Origin: Bacteroidales bacterium
Lineage (GTDB): Bacteria; Bacteroidota; Bacteroidia; Bacteroidales; Tenuifilaceae
Length of the DNA: 64,000 nucleotides
Direction of reading: 5' to 3'
Assembly (NCBI GenBank): GCA_013141385.1
Contig: JABFRB010000019.1
Coordinates: forward strand, 248,001 to 312,000
In this document: in pieces, positions 8,582 through 16,839 of the stretch
How the letters are laid out: the number at the start of each line of letters is the position of its first letter
Position numbering within the stretch: position 1 is the stretch's first letter
Translations under genes and position numbers: made by a program
Notes under the pieces: generated by a model
The model's input: the letters and a program-made list of their open reading frames with translations, nothing else
The model's database searches: none
What the model was told of the DNA's origin: nothing

Positions 8582-9643
8582 TTATTTTAAAATTGTTTTT
8601 AATTTTTGTTCATTTTTGTTTATCCATGCGAAAACATCAGAAAAGATATTTTCTACACTTTTTTGTGGTTTCCAACCAATTTCATTTTCTATTTTAGTGT
8701 TATCTGAAATGAAAATCCTCAAATCAGCTGGTCTATTTTGAGTTTCTGCGTCAATTTTTATTTTATTTCCTGTGATTTTTTCACAAATAGAGGTCATTTC
8801 CAATAAAGATACGCTAGAAAATAATCCTCCTCCGGCATTATAAATTTTTCCATTAAACTTCTCTATCTGATGAATTTGAATATCTATTAAATTTATCAAA
8901 TCATCAATATGTAAAATATCTCTTACCTGTTTTCCGAGTCCACCATAACCAATATATTTAAGCGGCTGTTTCCAATAATGCTTTGCTATCCAGAGAGTCA
9001 CTACACCTTGGTCTGTTTTGCCCATTTGTCGCGGGCCAGCAACTACACCAAATCGGGTTATTGCCGCTTTTAAGTTGTAAAATTCGGCATATTCATTAAT
9101 AAAAAATTCCGAAGCAAGCTTGGTTGTTCCGTAAAAAGAACGAGCACCTGAAAGATTTAAATCTTCTGAAATTCCCAAGTTTGAGATTCCTTTTTCTTTC
9201 TGGTCTTTGCAAAATGAAAAACGTGTTTCTTCTTCAATAAAATTTGCATTTTCAATTCTACTTATTGGATAAACTCTACTTGTGGAAAGAAATATAATTT
9301 TTGCCTTGTTTTTCAAGCAAGCATTAAAACAATTAATCGAACCGTACAAATTATTGTTTATGATGTAAGTTGGGTCTAAGTTAAGTCCAGACATTACTGA
9401 TGGCTCAGCCGATGCCTCGATTAGCACATCAAAAGGTCCAATGGCTTCAAGATCCTCGTTATTTCGAATGTCCCCATGAATAAATTCAATCCCTCTTTCT
9501 TGAAAATCTGTTAAATTCAATTCCGAACCTCTTCTTTTTAGATTGTCAAAAACAACAATTGAATAACTTGGATATTTTTCTTTAAGCTTAATGCAAAGCG
9601 ATGAACCAATGAAACCGGCTCCCCCCGTAACTAATATTTTCAT
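8582..9643 (-). CDS. NAD-dependent nucleotide-sugar epimerase (SDR), CDP-paratose 2-epimerase-like
   Basis: 353 residues. The N-terminus [19 protein letters not shown] has the GxxGxxG NAD motif, and [12 protein letters not shown] with FIHGDIRN is typical of the RfbE/CDP-paratose 2-epimerase branch. The catalytic pair is intact as YGTTK in [13 protein letters not shown]. The enzyme would interconvert a nucleotide-linked sugar in the cytoplasm; the exact sugar is not deducible. It is the first gene of the four-gene operon that ends with the GT2, and it is paralogous to the next gene, which lacks the catalytic Tyr. The 228 bp upstream, between this gene and 9872, show no gene I can support. Confidence 0.85.
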   Translation of the reverse strand: MKILVTGGAGFIGSSLCIKLKEKYPSYSIVVFDNLKRRGSELNLTDFQERGIEFIHGDIRNNEDLEAIGPFDVLIEASAEPSVMSGLNLDPTYIINNNLYGSINCFNACLKNKAKIIFLSTSRVYPISRIENANFIEEETRFSFCKDQKEKGISNLGISEDLNLSGARSFYGTTKLASEFFINEYAEFYNLKAAITRFGVVAGPRQMGKTDQGVVTLWIAKHYWKQPLKYIGYGGLGKQVRDILHIDDLINLIDIQIHQIEKFNGKIYNAGGGLFSSVSLLEMTSICEKITGNKIKIDAETQNRPADLRIFISDNTKIENEIGWKPQKSVENIFSDVFAWINKNEQKLKTILK

Positions 9644-9871
9644 TTTCCTTGAATAATTGTTTTGCCTCTTTCTATCAATAGTTTTGATTCAATATTTTAT
9701 TCAATATTCTTAAACACGAATATAATATTTTTTTTCATACATGAATTTCACCATACCTGAGTACAATCGTTATTTAGGAATTTTAGCAATTGAAGTTCTC
9801 GAAGGTGGTTTAATCCAACTATAGAAATAACTAGATTACCATCCTTTTTACCGCTAGTCCTGTAGAATGTT

Positions 9872-10819
9872 CTATTTTGCTTTTTTAATCCGCTCAATCA
9901 GTCCAAAATGTTTTAATACTCTCAACGCCCTTAATGTGTTCCATCTGCTGGGTTGCCCAATAGTTTCCATATCAAAATGGGTCTGCCCGCTGTGTTTACA
10001 TTGCAGAGTCCATGTCATATCTGCTCTTTGCTTTTTTATCAAAACCTCCAATGCATCTGCCATTCTACCATCATAACCAACACCTGCCAACCGGAAATAA
10101 TCTAACGCCCTTAAAATATCGTATCTCCAACGCGATGGGTATGATAGCATTAACATTCTCCTATCAATTATCTCTCCTGTTCTATGCGATTTATACAATT
10201 TGTGTTCAAGAAGGAATTCCCTCGACTCCTCCTCCACTTTTTTTAGCTCATTCAAACGATAGGTGTAGCCCTGCTGTGAATATTCCAAAATCCCCTCAAT
10301 TACCGATAGCGTTGAATGCACCGAACTGTGTTTTGCACCATGAAAGTTGAACTGACAATTAAATCCACCATCGGAAAGTTGCTGAGAAAGAATAAAATCC
10401 ACCACCGATTTTAAATCATCCTCGTTTGCTCCAAAATAGGCAGCATAATTTAAAAACATTCCACAAATACATATATCGCTATTGGGGACAGTTTTTGCTG
10501 GATTTATTCCACCATCAGGATCTTTATTTTCACGAATAATTTTATTGATAGTATCCTGTATCTCCTTGCACTGATTTGAAATTGATAAATTCTTTAAATC
10601 CAGTATTGTATAATGCGATGAAATCCATTTAGGTTGATAAAATCCACGCCCCCAATGCCCGTTACTATTCTGGTACGATAAAAATCTTGCACCCCAACCC
10701 TCCTTCGATACTCCCTCTTTCAGATCAGACCTATCAATACTCAGCAAATCACGATAACCCTGATACTGAATTGAAACATCGCTATCCAGTAACCATTCAA
10801 TTATTTGGTTAGGTATCAT
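9872..10819 (-). CDS. Alpha/alpha-toroid protein (prenyltransferase/squalene-cyclase-like fold)
   Basis: 315 residues, helical, with repeated glycine-rich turns typical of terpenoid-cyclase toroids: NSNGHWGRGF, DPDGGINP, QLSDGGFNC. A histidine pair in NFHGAKHSSVHST may bind metal, and the C-terminal part has WTLQCKHSGQTHFDMET. I do not see the DXDD motif of class II terpene cyclases, so cyclase activity is not supported. Stand-alone proteins of this kind are common in Bacteroidota and Clostridia and are usually labelled prenyltransferase or hypothetical. No signal peptide is visible. It is followed upstream, on the same strand, by the broken HEAT-repeat gene. Confidence 0.65.
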   Translation of the reverse strand: MIPNQIIEWLLDSDVSIQYQGYRDLLSIDRSDLKEGVSKEGWGARFLSYQNSNGHWGRGFYQPKWISSHYTILDLKNLSISNQCKEIQDTINKIIRENKDPDGGINPAKTVPNSDICICGMFLNYAAYFGANEDDLKSVVDFILSQQLSDGGFNCQFNFHGAKHSSVHSTLSVIEGILEYSQQGYTYRLNELKKVEEESREFLLEHKLYKSHRTGEIIDRRMLMLSYPSRWRYDILRALDYFRLAGVGYDGRMADALEVLIKKQRADMTWTLQCKHSGQTHFDMETIGQPSRWNTLRALRVLKHFGLIERIKKAK

Positions 10820-10824
10820 GGGGT

Positions 10825-11200
10825 TTAGAATTCTTGGTTTTTTAAAATTGCATTAACACTCATTCTTGGTTCATATTCGTGATAAAAAAGAATCTCGAAT
10901 AAATCCAAAAGTTTCTTTTCACAGTTCAAATATGATAAAGCATGAATCAATGTTCCATTATGTTGATAATTGTCTTTTTTAAAATTGCATTAAACAGTGC
11001 TTCTAAAGATCTATTGTCTTTCAAATCGACAAGTGCAAGAGTAGCATTATTTCTAAGTTCAGATTCGTCTTTTTCATTAAGGGTATTAGAACTTCTGTTA
11101 CATCATCTATTCCAAATTCTGATAGTTTCTTTGCTGCAGCTATGGTTTTAACGTTTTCTTTAGATAATAAAACTTGTATTAATTTATCAATTTTGTTCAT
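10825..11200 (-). pseudogene. HEAT-repeat protein gene broken by two frameshifts
   Basis: An ATG at 11200 opens MNKIDKLIQVLL..., which runs to LIPL and then leaves frame near 11078. A second frame carries NEKDESELRNNATLALVDL through NAILKK and breaks at the A6 run around 10975-10980. A third frame carries GTLIHALSYLNCEKKLLDLF through NAILKNQEF and stops at 10825. Joined, these give one coherent HEAT-repeat protein of about 125 residues, with the NAILK motif recurring at repeat spacing. Both breaks are explained by loss of one base in a short run (C and A). It could be a decayed gene or a sequence error; two separate errors within 120 bp make decay somewhat more likely. Confidence 0.7.
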
Positions 11201-11338
11201 TTTTGTGACGTAGAAACAAATTCCCTTTTTAATGCCTAAACGAGAACAAGGAATAGTAAACAGTAAATTTAAACATCCCAAAATACGACAGAATCTATTT
11301 GTTTATATGTATATCAATTTCTTTGAAATTTAACAGTA

Positions 11339-11887
11339 TTAGGAACTGGTAATTTTTTTTTCGTTATAATGCTTATTCGATTCTATATAAAATAAGTTTC
11401 TTTTCTTTTTCATCTTATCCTGAATTGAATGAATTTCTTTAAGGTTTGGTATTTTACATTCAAATATTACTACCTCCCTTAATTCATTTTCGACATTTGC
11501 TGTTTCATCCAAAATTACTGCAGCATCATTAATTCCAAGTAATTTCAATCGTGAAATAGCTGTCATTTTGTTATCTCTTGCTTGAATTAACAGCCCATCT
11601 CTTTCTCTAATTTTTTTCCAACCTTCATCGCTTACAGGGATCCCTTTCTCTATTTGTCCTTTTGAAACTCCAGAAATAGCACTTATACAACGAGACCATT
11701 TTTGAAAATAATCTTCTGCTGAATCAGAAATTTTTTCAATCGTATCAAAATATCTTTTATAAAATTCTTTTCTAGCATCTGATTTATGATTTAATCGTGT
11801 CAATAAATAACTTGATAAAGATGCAATTATAGCTCCTAATCCAATTTTGATTGTTGTATCAATCAAACTATAAGTTTCGCTATTCAT
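11339..11887 (-). CDS. Membrane-anchored protein of unknown function
   Basis: 182 residues. One hydrophobic segment near the N-terminus (TIKIGLGAIIASLSSYLLTRL, about residues 11-31) is followed by a long charged, helical region that probably forms a coiled coil facing the cytoplasm (HKSDARKEFYKRY onward). I do not recognise the family. The layout, one anchor plus a helical domain of about 150 residues, is common in small accessory proteins of bacterial genomes. It stands alone, between a decayed HEAT gene and rsgA, in a stretch that looks like a small variable region. Confidence 0.5.
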   Translation of the reverse strand: MNSETYSLIDTTIKIGLGAIIASLSSYLLTRLNHKSDARKEFYKRYFDTIEKISDSAEDYFQKWSRCISAISGVSKGQIEKGIPVSDEGWKKIRERDGLLIQARDNKMTAISRLKLLGINDAAVILDETANVENELREVVIFECKIPNLKEIHSIQDKMKKKRNLFYIESNKHYNEKKITSS

Positions 11888-12077
11888 AAGAAGATATTTT
11901 TATCAATATAATTAACCTATAACTCGTTTATATGTCTATTTCTTTCAGACTGATTCATCATAAAATCTCGTTAAGTCTTATAATTGCAATCCCTAACCCA
12001 AATATAATCATTTAATTTATAGATCCCCACAGGGCTATAATTTTATAAGATATAGCATAAATCGATTTTCAAATTCC

Positions 12078-12085
12078 TATTTTTG
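12078..12085 (+). promoter_or_regulatory. Putative -7 promoter element for rsgA
   Basis: TATTTTTG matches TAnnTTTG, 26 bp before the rsgA ATG at 12112. No clear TTG lies at the -33 distance. Confidence 0.35.
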
Positions 12086-12111
12086 TTTTTTATTAATGAC
12101 TCAGCAGTAGA

Positions 12112-13035
12112 ATGAAAAGTGGGTTGGTGCTTAAAACAACTGGTAGTAGATATACTATTCGGGATAATGATGGAAAAATATATTTCTGTTCAATTCGGGG
12201 GAAACTTCGGTTAAAGGGGGTAAAAACAACAAACCCAATAACCGTGGGCGATTACGTGGATTTTGAGGTAGATGAAGGTGATGTTGGGGCAATTAGCCGT
12301 GTTCACGATAGAAAAAACTATATCATTCGTCGCTCTACAAACCTATCGCGCGAATCGCACGTTATTGCTGCAAATCTGGATCAAACACTGCTAATTGTTA
12401 CCATTGAATTTCCAGAAACCCAACTTGCTTTTATTGATAGATACCTTGTTACTGCTGAAGCTTACAGAATCCCAACAACTTTAGTATTCAATAAAACAGA
12501 TCTTTACACCGATGAAATGATCGGTAAGCTCAACGACTATATATCTATCTACAGTAAAATTGGGTATCACTGTATTCAGGTTTCGGCAGAAACTGGACAA
12601 AATCTCGCCGAACTAAAAAATATACTTACAGGGAAGGTTAGCCTAATCTCTGGGAATTCGGGGGTTGGAAAATCTACACTAATCAATAAAATTGCACCTG
12701 AGCTTAACCTAAAAACCGAGTTGATATCCTCCTATCACCTTATGGGTAAGCACACAACAACTTTTAGCGAAATGTTTGAATTAAGTTTTGGTGGTTTTAT
12801 AATTGATACTCCAGGAATTAAAGGTTTTGGAATAGTTGATATCGATAACGATGAGCTATACCACTATTTTCCCGAAATATTTAGAATCGCCTCGGATTGT
12901 AAGTTTTATAATTGCACCCACATTCACGAGCCTGGTTGTGCCGTTATTCGTGCTGTTGACGAGGGTGCTATAAGCCCATCCCGTTACATAAGCTATTTAA
13001 GCATCCACGATGATGATAATGATAAGTATCGTTAA
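12112..13035 (+). CDS. rsgA: Ribosome small-subunit-dependent GTPase A
   Basis: 307 residues. The domains are in the RsgA order: an N-terminal OB fold (about 1-75), then a circularly permuted GTPase with G4 NKTD (117-120), G5 SAE (158-160), G1 GNSGVGKS (181-188) and G3 DTPG (232-235), and a C-terminal zinc site with Cys263, Cys268, His270 and Cys276. The protein assists late 30S maturation in the cytoplasm and is stimulated by the 30S subunit. All key residues are present and the length is normal. It is probably the first gene of a short plus-strand unit with the AIM24-like gene and mnmH. Confidence 0.95.
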   Translation: MKSGLVLKTTGSRYTIRDNDGKIYFCSIRGKLRLKGVKTTNPITVGDYVDFEVDEGDVGAISRVHDRKNYIIRRSTNLSRESHVIAANLDQTLLIVTIEFPETQLAFIDRYLVTAEAYRIPTTLVFNKTDLYTDEMIGKLNDYISIYSKIGYHCIQVSAETGQNLAELKNILTGKVSLISGNSGVGKSTLINKIAPELNLKTELISSYHLMGKHTTTFSEMFELSFGGFIIDTPGIKGFGIVDIDNDELYHYFPEIFRIASDCKFYNCTHIHEPGCAVIRAVDEGAISPSRYISYLSIHDDDNDKYR

Positions 13036-13053
13036 ACCACTAATAATCAGGAA

Positions 13054-13821
13054 ATGAAATCACATGAAATTGACTATCGGATAATGGGTGAATCCATCCA
13101 GCTAGTAGAAGTAGAACTCGATCCAATGGAAACAGTTATTGCTGAGGCGGGTGCTATGGTTTATATGGATGATGGTATTCAATTTGAAGCCAAAATGGGC
13201 GATGGTACTGCCCCAAATCAAGGATTCTTTGACAAATTACTTTCGGCAGGTTCAAGGGTATTGGCAGGGGAATCATTATTCATTACCCATTTTACAAATC
13301 GTGGGCTAGGCAAAAAAAAGGTTGCATTTTCGGCACCTTACCCTGGAACAGTTATTCCTATTGATTTGTCTCAAATGGGTGGGCAACTTATTGTTCAAAA
13401 AGATGGATTTTTATGCGCAGCCATGGGTACTAAAATAACAATGCACTTTAATCGTAAAATTGGATCGGGTCTTGTTGGAGGCGAAGGTTTTATCCTCCAA
13501 AAACTTGAGGGCGATGGACGTGCCTTTGTTCATGCTGGCGGAACGGTTATAGAGCGTCAACTAAATAATGAAGTGCTAAGGATTGATACAGGTTGTATTG
13601 TTGCTTTCGAGCCTCGAATCGATTTTGATGTTGAGTCAACAGGTAGCCTAAAAAGTATGGTCTTTGGTGGCGAGGGTCTATTTCTTGCCACGCTCCGTGG
13701 AACAGGTAAGATTTGGTTACAATCAATGCCAATCAGAAAATTAATTCAGGCAATTTCGCCATACGGCAGAAATTCAGGAAAAGAGAGTAGTTCTGTCCTT
13801 GGAAATTTATTTCAGGATTAA
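13054..13821 (+). CDS. TIGR00266/AIM24 family protein
   Basis: 255 residues, beta-rich, with the family landmarks: [12 protein letters not shown] near residue 33, [13 protein letters not shown] near residue 73, and [21 protein letters not shown] in the middle. The family has a beta-sandwich fold shared with mitochondrial AIM24; its bacterial role is unknown. There is no signal peptide or membrane segment. The gene starts 18 bp after rsgA and mnmH follows after 27 bp, so the three are probably co-transcribed. No functional link among them is known to me. Confidence 0.85.
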   Translation: MKSHEIDYRIMGESIQLVEVELDPMETVIAEAGAMVYMDDGIQFEAKMGDGTAPNQGFFDKLLSAGSRVLAGESLFITHFTNRGLGKKKVAFSAPYPGTVIPIDLSQMGGQLIVQKDGFLCAAMGTKITMHFNRKIGSGLVGGEGFILQKLEGDGRAFVHAGGTVIERQLNNEVLRIDTGCIVAFEPRIDFDVESTGSLKSMVFGGEGLFLATLRGTGKIWLQSMPIRKLIQAISPYGRNSGKESSSVLGNLFQD

Positions 13822-13848
13822 ACTAATTGTTTAACTTATTTTACTCTA

Positions 13849-14871
13849 GTGAAAAATATCGGGATTGTTGATTTTTTATCAGAACGAGAGCATACTCCAG
13901 TAATTGATGTTCGTTCACCATTGGAATTTACTAAGGGTCACATTCCTGGAGCCTATAATATCCCTTTATTTACCAATGAAGAACGAACAATAGTTGGAAC
14001 TAAATATGTACAAGAATCTCGTTATAATTCTGTTATCGCAGGGTTAGATTTTGTTGGTCCCAAATTAAGTGGGTTTATCGATAAAGTTTCAGCAATTGCA
14101 CCAGATAAAAAAGTCTTGGTTTACTGCTGGCGTGGAGGAATGAGGAGTTCTAGTATGTCGTGGCTCTTTAATCTTGCTGGCTTTAACTCAAAGACGCTCA
14201 TTGGTGGTTATAGATCGTACAGAAGGTATTTAAAAGAATATCTGGCAAAACCGATAAATCTGACTATTCTGGGAGGAATGACTGGCAGCGGAAAGACGGA
14301 ACTTTTATCACAACTGTCAAAACTTGGTCAACAGGTTATCGATCTTGAGGGATTAGCAAACCATAAAGGCTCTGCCTTTGGGGCTATTGGACAAAAACCA
14401 CAACCTTCCACTGAGTTTTTTGAGAACCTGCTTTTTGAGGAGATTGCTAAATTAGATCCCAATATTCCCTCTTGGGTTGAAGATGAAAGCAAGAGTATTG
14501 GCTCTGTTTTTATTCCCAATGAATTTTTCAGTCAAATGCTCAATAGTCCTGTTATTGCAATTGAACTTCCTACAGAAATTAGAATAGAAAGACTTGCTAA
14601 AGATTACACAAATTGTGATCCCGAATTACTTACTGCATCGGTTAATAGAATTACTAAACGGCTGGGTAGTGATAATGCAAGTAGGGCCATCAAAAGCATT
14701 CAAGAAGGTCGTTTTGATGAAGCAATTGAGATCACTCTAAAGTATTACGACAAAACTTATCTTTATGGTTTAAGTACTAAAAAAATCAAACCAACCATAG
14801 TCCAACTCAACAAGAATGATATTATAATGAACAGTAAGATTTTGATTGAAAAACTGAAGGAATCCCTATAA
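13849..14871 (+). CDS. mnmH: tRNA 2-selenouridine synthase (SelU/MnmH)
   Basis: 340 residues from a GTG start; no better ATG exists before the rhodanese domain. The rhodanese domain (about 5-125) has its catalytic loop at VYCWRGGMRSSS with Cys93. It is followed by a P-loop, GMTGSGKT (143-150). This two-domain layout is specific to MnmH, which converts 2-thiouridine at the tRNA wobble position to 2-selenouridine via a geranylated intermediate using selenophosphate. selD, which makes selenophosphate, is not in the window, so activity depends on it being elsewhere. A strong terminator follows immediately. Confidence 0.93.
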   Translation: MKNIGIVDFLSEREHTPVIDVRSPLEFTKGHIPGAYNIPLFTNEERTIVGTKYVQESRYNSVIAGLDFVGPKLSGFIDKVSAIAPDKKVLVYCWRGGMRSSSMSWLFNLAGFNSKTLIGGYRSYRRYLKEYLAKPINLTILGGMTGSGKTELLSQLSKLGQQVIDLEGLANHKGSAFGAIGQKPQPSTEFFENLLFEEIAKLDPNIPSWVEDESKSIGSVFIPNEFFSQMLNSPVIAIELPTEIRIERLAKDYTNCDPELLTASVNRITKRLGSDNASRAIKSIQEGRFDEAIEITLKYYDKTYLYGLSTKKIKPTIVQLNKNDIIMNSKILIEKLKESL

Positions 14872-14874
14872 AGC

Positions 14875-14902
14875 AAAAAACCCCATTCGCTGGGGTTTTT
14901 TT
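14875..14902. terminator. Bidirectional terminator
   Basis: The stem AAAAAACCCCA/TGGGGTTTTTT has a 5-base loop and a T run. It separates the convergent mnmH and universal stress protein genes. Confidence 0.9.
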
Positions 14903-14916
14903 ATGTCTTGAAATTT

Positions 14917-15744
14917 TTACATTGATTGATTTATACACATAACGGGAATCTTCGATTCATTTGCTATAACATACTGTTCTTGAGCTCCAAAGACGTAGTC
15001 AGTAAAATCAAGACTTCCAGATGTCATTATCAGAATAAGATCCGCTTCAATATCAAGAGCTAATTTTACAATCTCCTCTTGAAACTTACTTCCTTTTCCT
15101 GCACTGTGTATCTCGTATGGAATATTATAACTTTCGAGATGTTTTTTAGCAAAAGCAAGGTTATAATTTACCTTTTTTTGAACCCCTGAATCAAATGCAT
15201 TAGGCAAAATAATATGAATCTGTGATTTATATTGAATAGATACCTTAATTGCCCATGTCAATTTTTCCTTTTCATCAAAACTAAAGTCAAGGGGCATCAC
15301 AACATGCTCAAAAACCCGTTTCTCTTTTGGTTCATCCTGCACAACAAGGAAAGGAACACTAGAACCAGCAATAACCTTAAGAGCCCAACTACCAGTAAGT
15401 TTCTGAACTCCTTTGATTCCATGAGTTCCCATAATAACAAGATCTGCATTAACCTCAGCAGCATAATCGCTAATTGTATGAAAGATATTTCCTTCCATTA
15501 CAGCAGTTTTCACCTCAATTCCGTACTGTTCCTTAATTCGGTTATAATCAATTTTTAACTTCTCGGTCGTCTCCTTTTCGGAAAGTCGACCCTTAGCGAA
15601 TAACCCTCCCGCTTCAACAACATGGATTAGTTCCACCTGAGAAGCCGTTGCCAATGATCCAATTTTAACAGCGTACTTAAGCGCATTCTCGGCTACTGGC
15701 GTAAAATCCCAGGGAATTAATAATCGAAGAGTATTATTTTCCAT
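14917..15744 (-). CDS. Universal stress protein, two tandem UspA domains
   Basis: 275 residues from the ATG at 15744; an in-frame TTG three codons upstream is less likely. The first UspA domain (about 5-140) has DFTPVAENALKYA and the nucleotide-binding loop MGTHGIKGVQKLTGSWA, close to the GxxG-9x-G pattern. The second (about 145-275) is more diverged, with MTSGSLDFTDYVFGAQEQY in the same place. Two-domain members are usual in Bacteroidota. They are cytoplasmic and probably bind ATP or AMP under stress, but the precise role is unknown. Monocistronic. Confidence 0.88.
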   Translation of the reverse strand: MENNTLRLLIPWDFTPVAENALKYAVKIGSLATASQVELIHVVEAGGLFAKGRLSEKETTEKLKIDYNRIKEQYGIEVKTAVMEGNIFHTISDYAAEVNADLVIMGTHGIKGVQKLTGSWALKVIAGSSVPFLVVQDEPKEKRVFEHVVMPLDFSFDEKEKLTWAIKVSIQYKSQIHIILPNAFDSGVQKKVNYNLAFAKKHLESYNIPYEIHSAGKGSKFQEEIVKLALDIEADLILIMTSGSLDFTDYVFGAQEQYVIANESKIPVMCINQSM

Positions 15745-15864
15745 ATCTAACAAAGTTTAGCCTATAACATGGATAATTTTACCATATAAAGTTAATAAAC
15801 TTTATATATTTGATCCTAGAAAAAATCTAAAAACCTTGCTGTTTTGATTATATACAACATATTT

Positions 15865-16839
15865 TTAACTATTTCTGTTCATAATTTTGCTAGCAATATT
15901 TCGCAGGATGTCTTTTCGGCTTGAACTTATATTGACTTTTTCAATTGATTCGATTGCCTTATTATAATAACTTGTTATTAGTAGCTCTGTCTCCTCCTTT
16001 ACATTAGTTTCATTAAAAATATTAACTACCTCGATAATCTTTGTATGAGGATCGATGTCATTTTGCTGATATAACATCTTTAATTTATCCAATTTCGCTC
16101 CTCTGGCATTGCAAAACGCCTTGACTGCTAAAATCGTTTTTTTATTCGCAACAATATCACCACCCTGTTTTTTTCCAAAAACATTGGTGTCTCCATACAC
16201 ATCAAGCAAATCATCTTGTAACTGAAAAGCCATACCTAGATTTAAGCCAAAATCTCCAATTAAAGTAACATCTGAACTCTTTGCTTCTCCAATAATTGCT
16301 CCAATTTGTAATGCCCCCTTAAGCAAAACTGCTGTTTTAAGTTCTATCATTTTCGTATACTCCTCAAGAGAAGTATACCTTACATTCTCAAAATCCATAT
16401 CAACCTGCTGTCCCTCACAGATACCTAAAGAGAAAGAATTAAAAATCTCAATTATTGGAAGAATAAATTTTTGATCTGTTTTCACCAGCAATTTATAGGC
16501 AAAAATTGTCATAGCATCACCCGAAAGAATTGCTACACTGCTATTCCATTTTTTATGAATTGTCTCCTTTCCCCTTCTAATATCTGCATTATCCATTATG
16601 TCATCATGCACAAGAGTAAAGTTATGAAACATCTCTATTGCAAGAGCAGGATAAATAGCATCATTCAAGGTCTCTTTGAACATATTGCATGAGGAAAGAG
16701 TGAGTATAGGTCGAATTCTTTTCCCTCCAGATAATAGCACATATTTGATTGGATCGTACAGGTTGTTTGGCTCTTTAGGAAACTCCATGGTTGTAAGTGC
16801 CTTTTCAACCAATTCAGAGAGCTCTTCTACGCTATACAT
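15865..16839 (-). CDS. Polyprenyl synthetase (trans-isoprenyl diphosphate synthase)
   Basis: 324 residues from the ATG at 16839; an upstream in-frame extension runs into the preceding gene and is not used. The first aspartate-rich motif is in LVHDDIMDNADIRRG and the second in FQLQDDLLDVYGD. Together with GGKRIRPIL these are the Mg-diphosphate and IPP binding sites. The enzyme condenses isopentenyl diphosphate units in the cytoplasm; chain length (farnesyl, geranylgeranyl or longer) cannot be settled by eye. Its start overlaps the stop of the MMPL exporter gene by 8 bp (ATGTATAG), so translation is probably coupled. Confidence 0.9.
   Translation of the reverse strand: MYSVEELSELVEKALTTMEFPKEPNNLYDPIKYVLLSGGKRIRPILTLSSCNMFKETLNDAIYPALAIEMFHNFTLVHDDIMDNADIRRGKETIHKKWNSSVAILSGDAMTIFAYKLLVKTDQKFILPIIEIFNSFSLGICEGQQVDMDFENVRYTSLEEYTKMIELKTAVLLKGALQIGAIIGEAKSSDVTLIGDFGLNLGMAFQLQDDLLDVYGDTNVFGKKQGGDIVANKKTILAVKAFCNARGAKLDKLKMLYQQNDIDPHTKIIEVVNIFNETNVKEETELLITSYYNKAIESIEKVNISSSRKDILRNIASKIMNRNS

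Noticed and set aside
9644-9871. Short minus-strand frame with a leucine-rich stretch in the gap before the toroid gene
   Set aside because: About 33 codons, no start or context; not distinguishable from chance.
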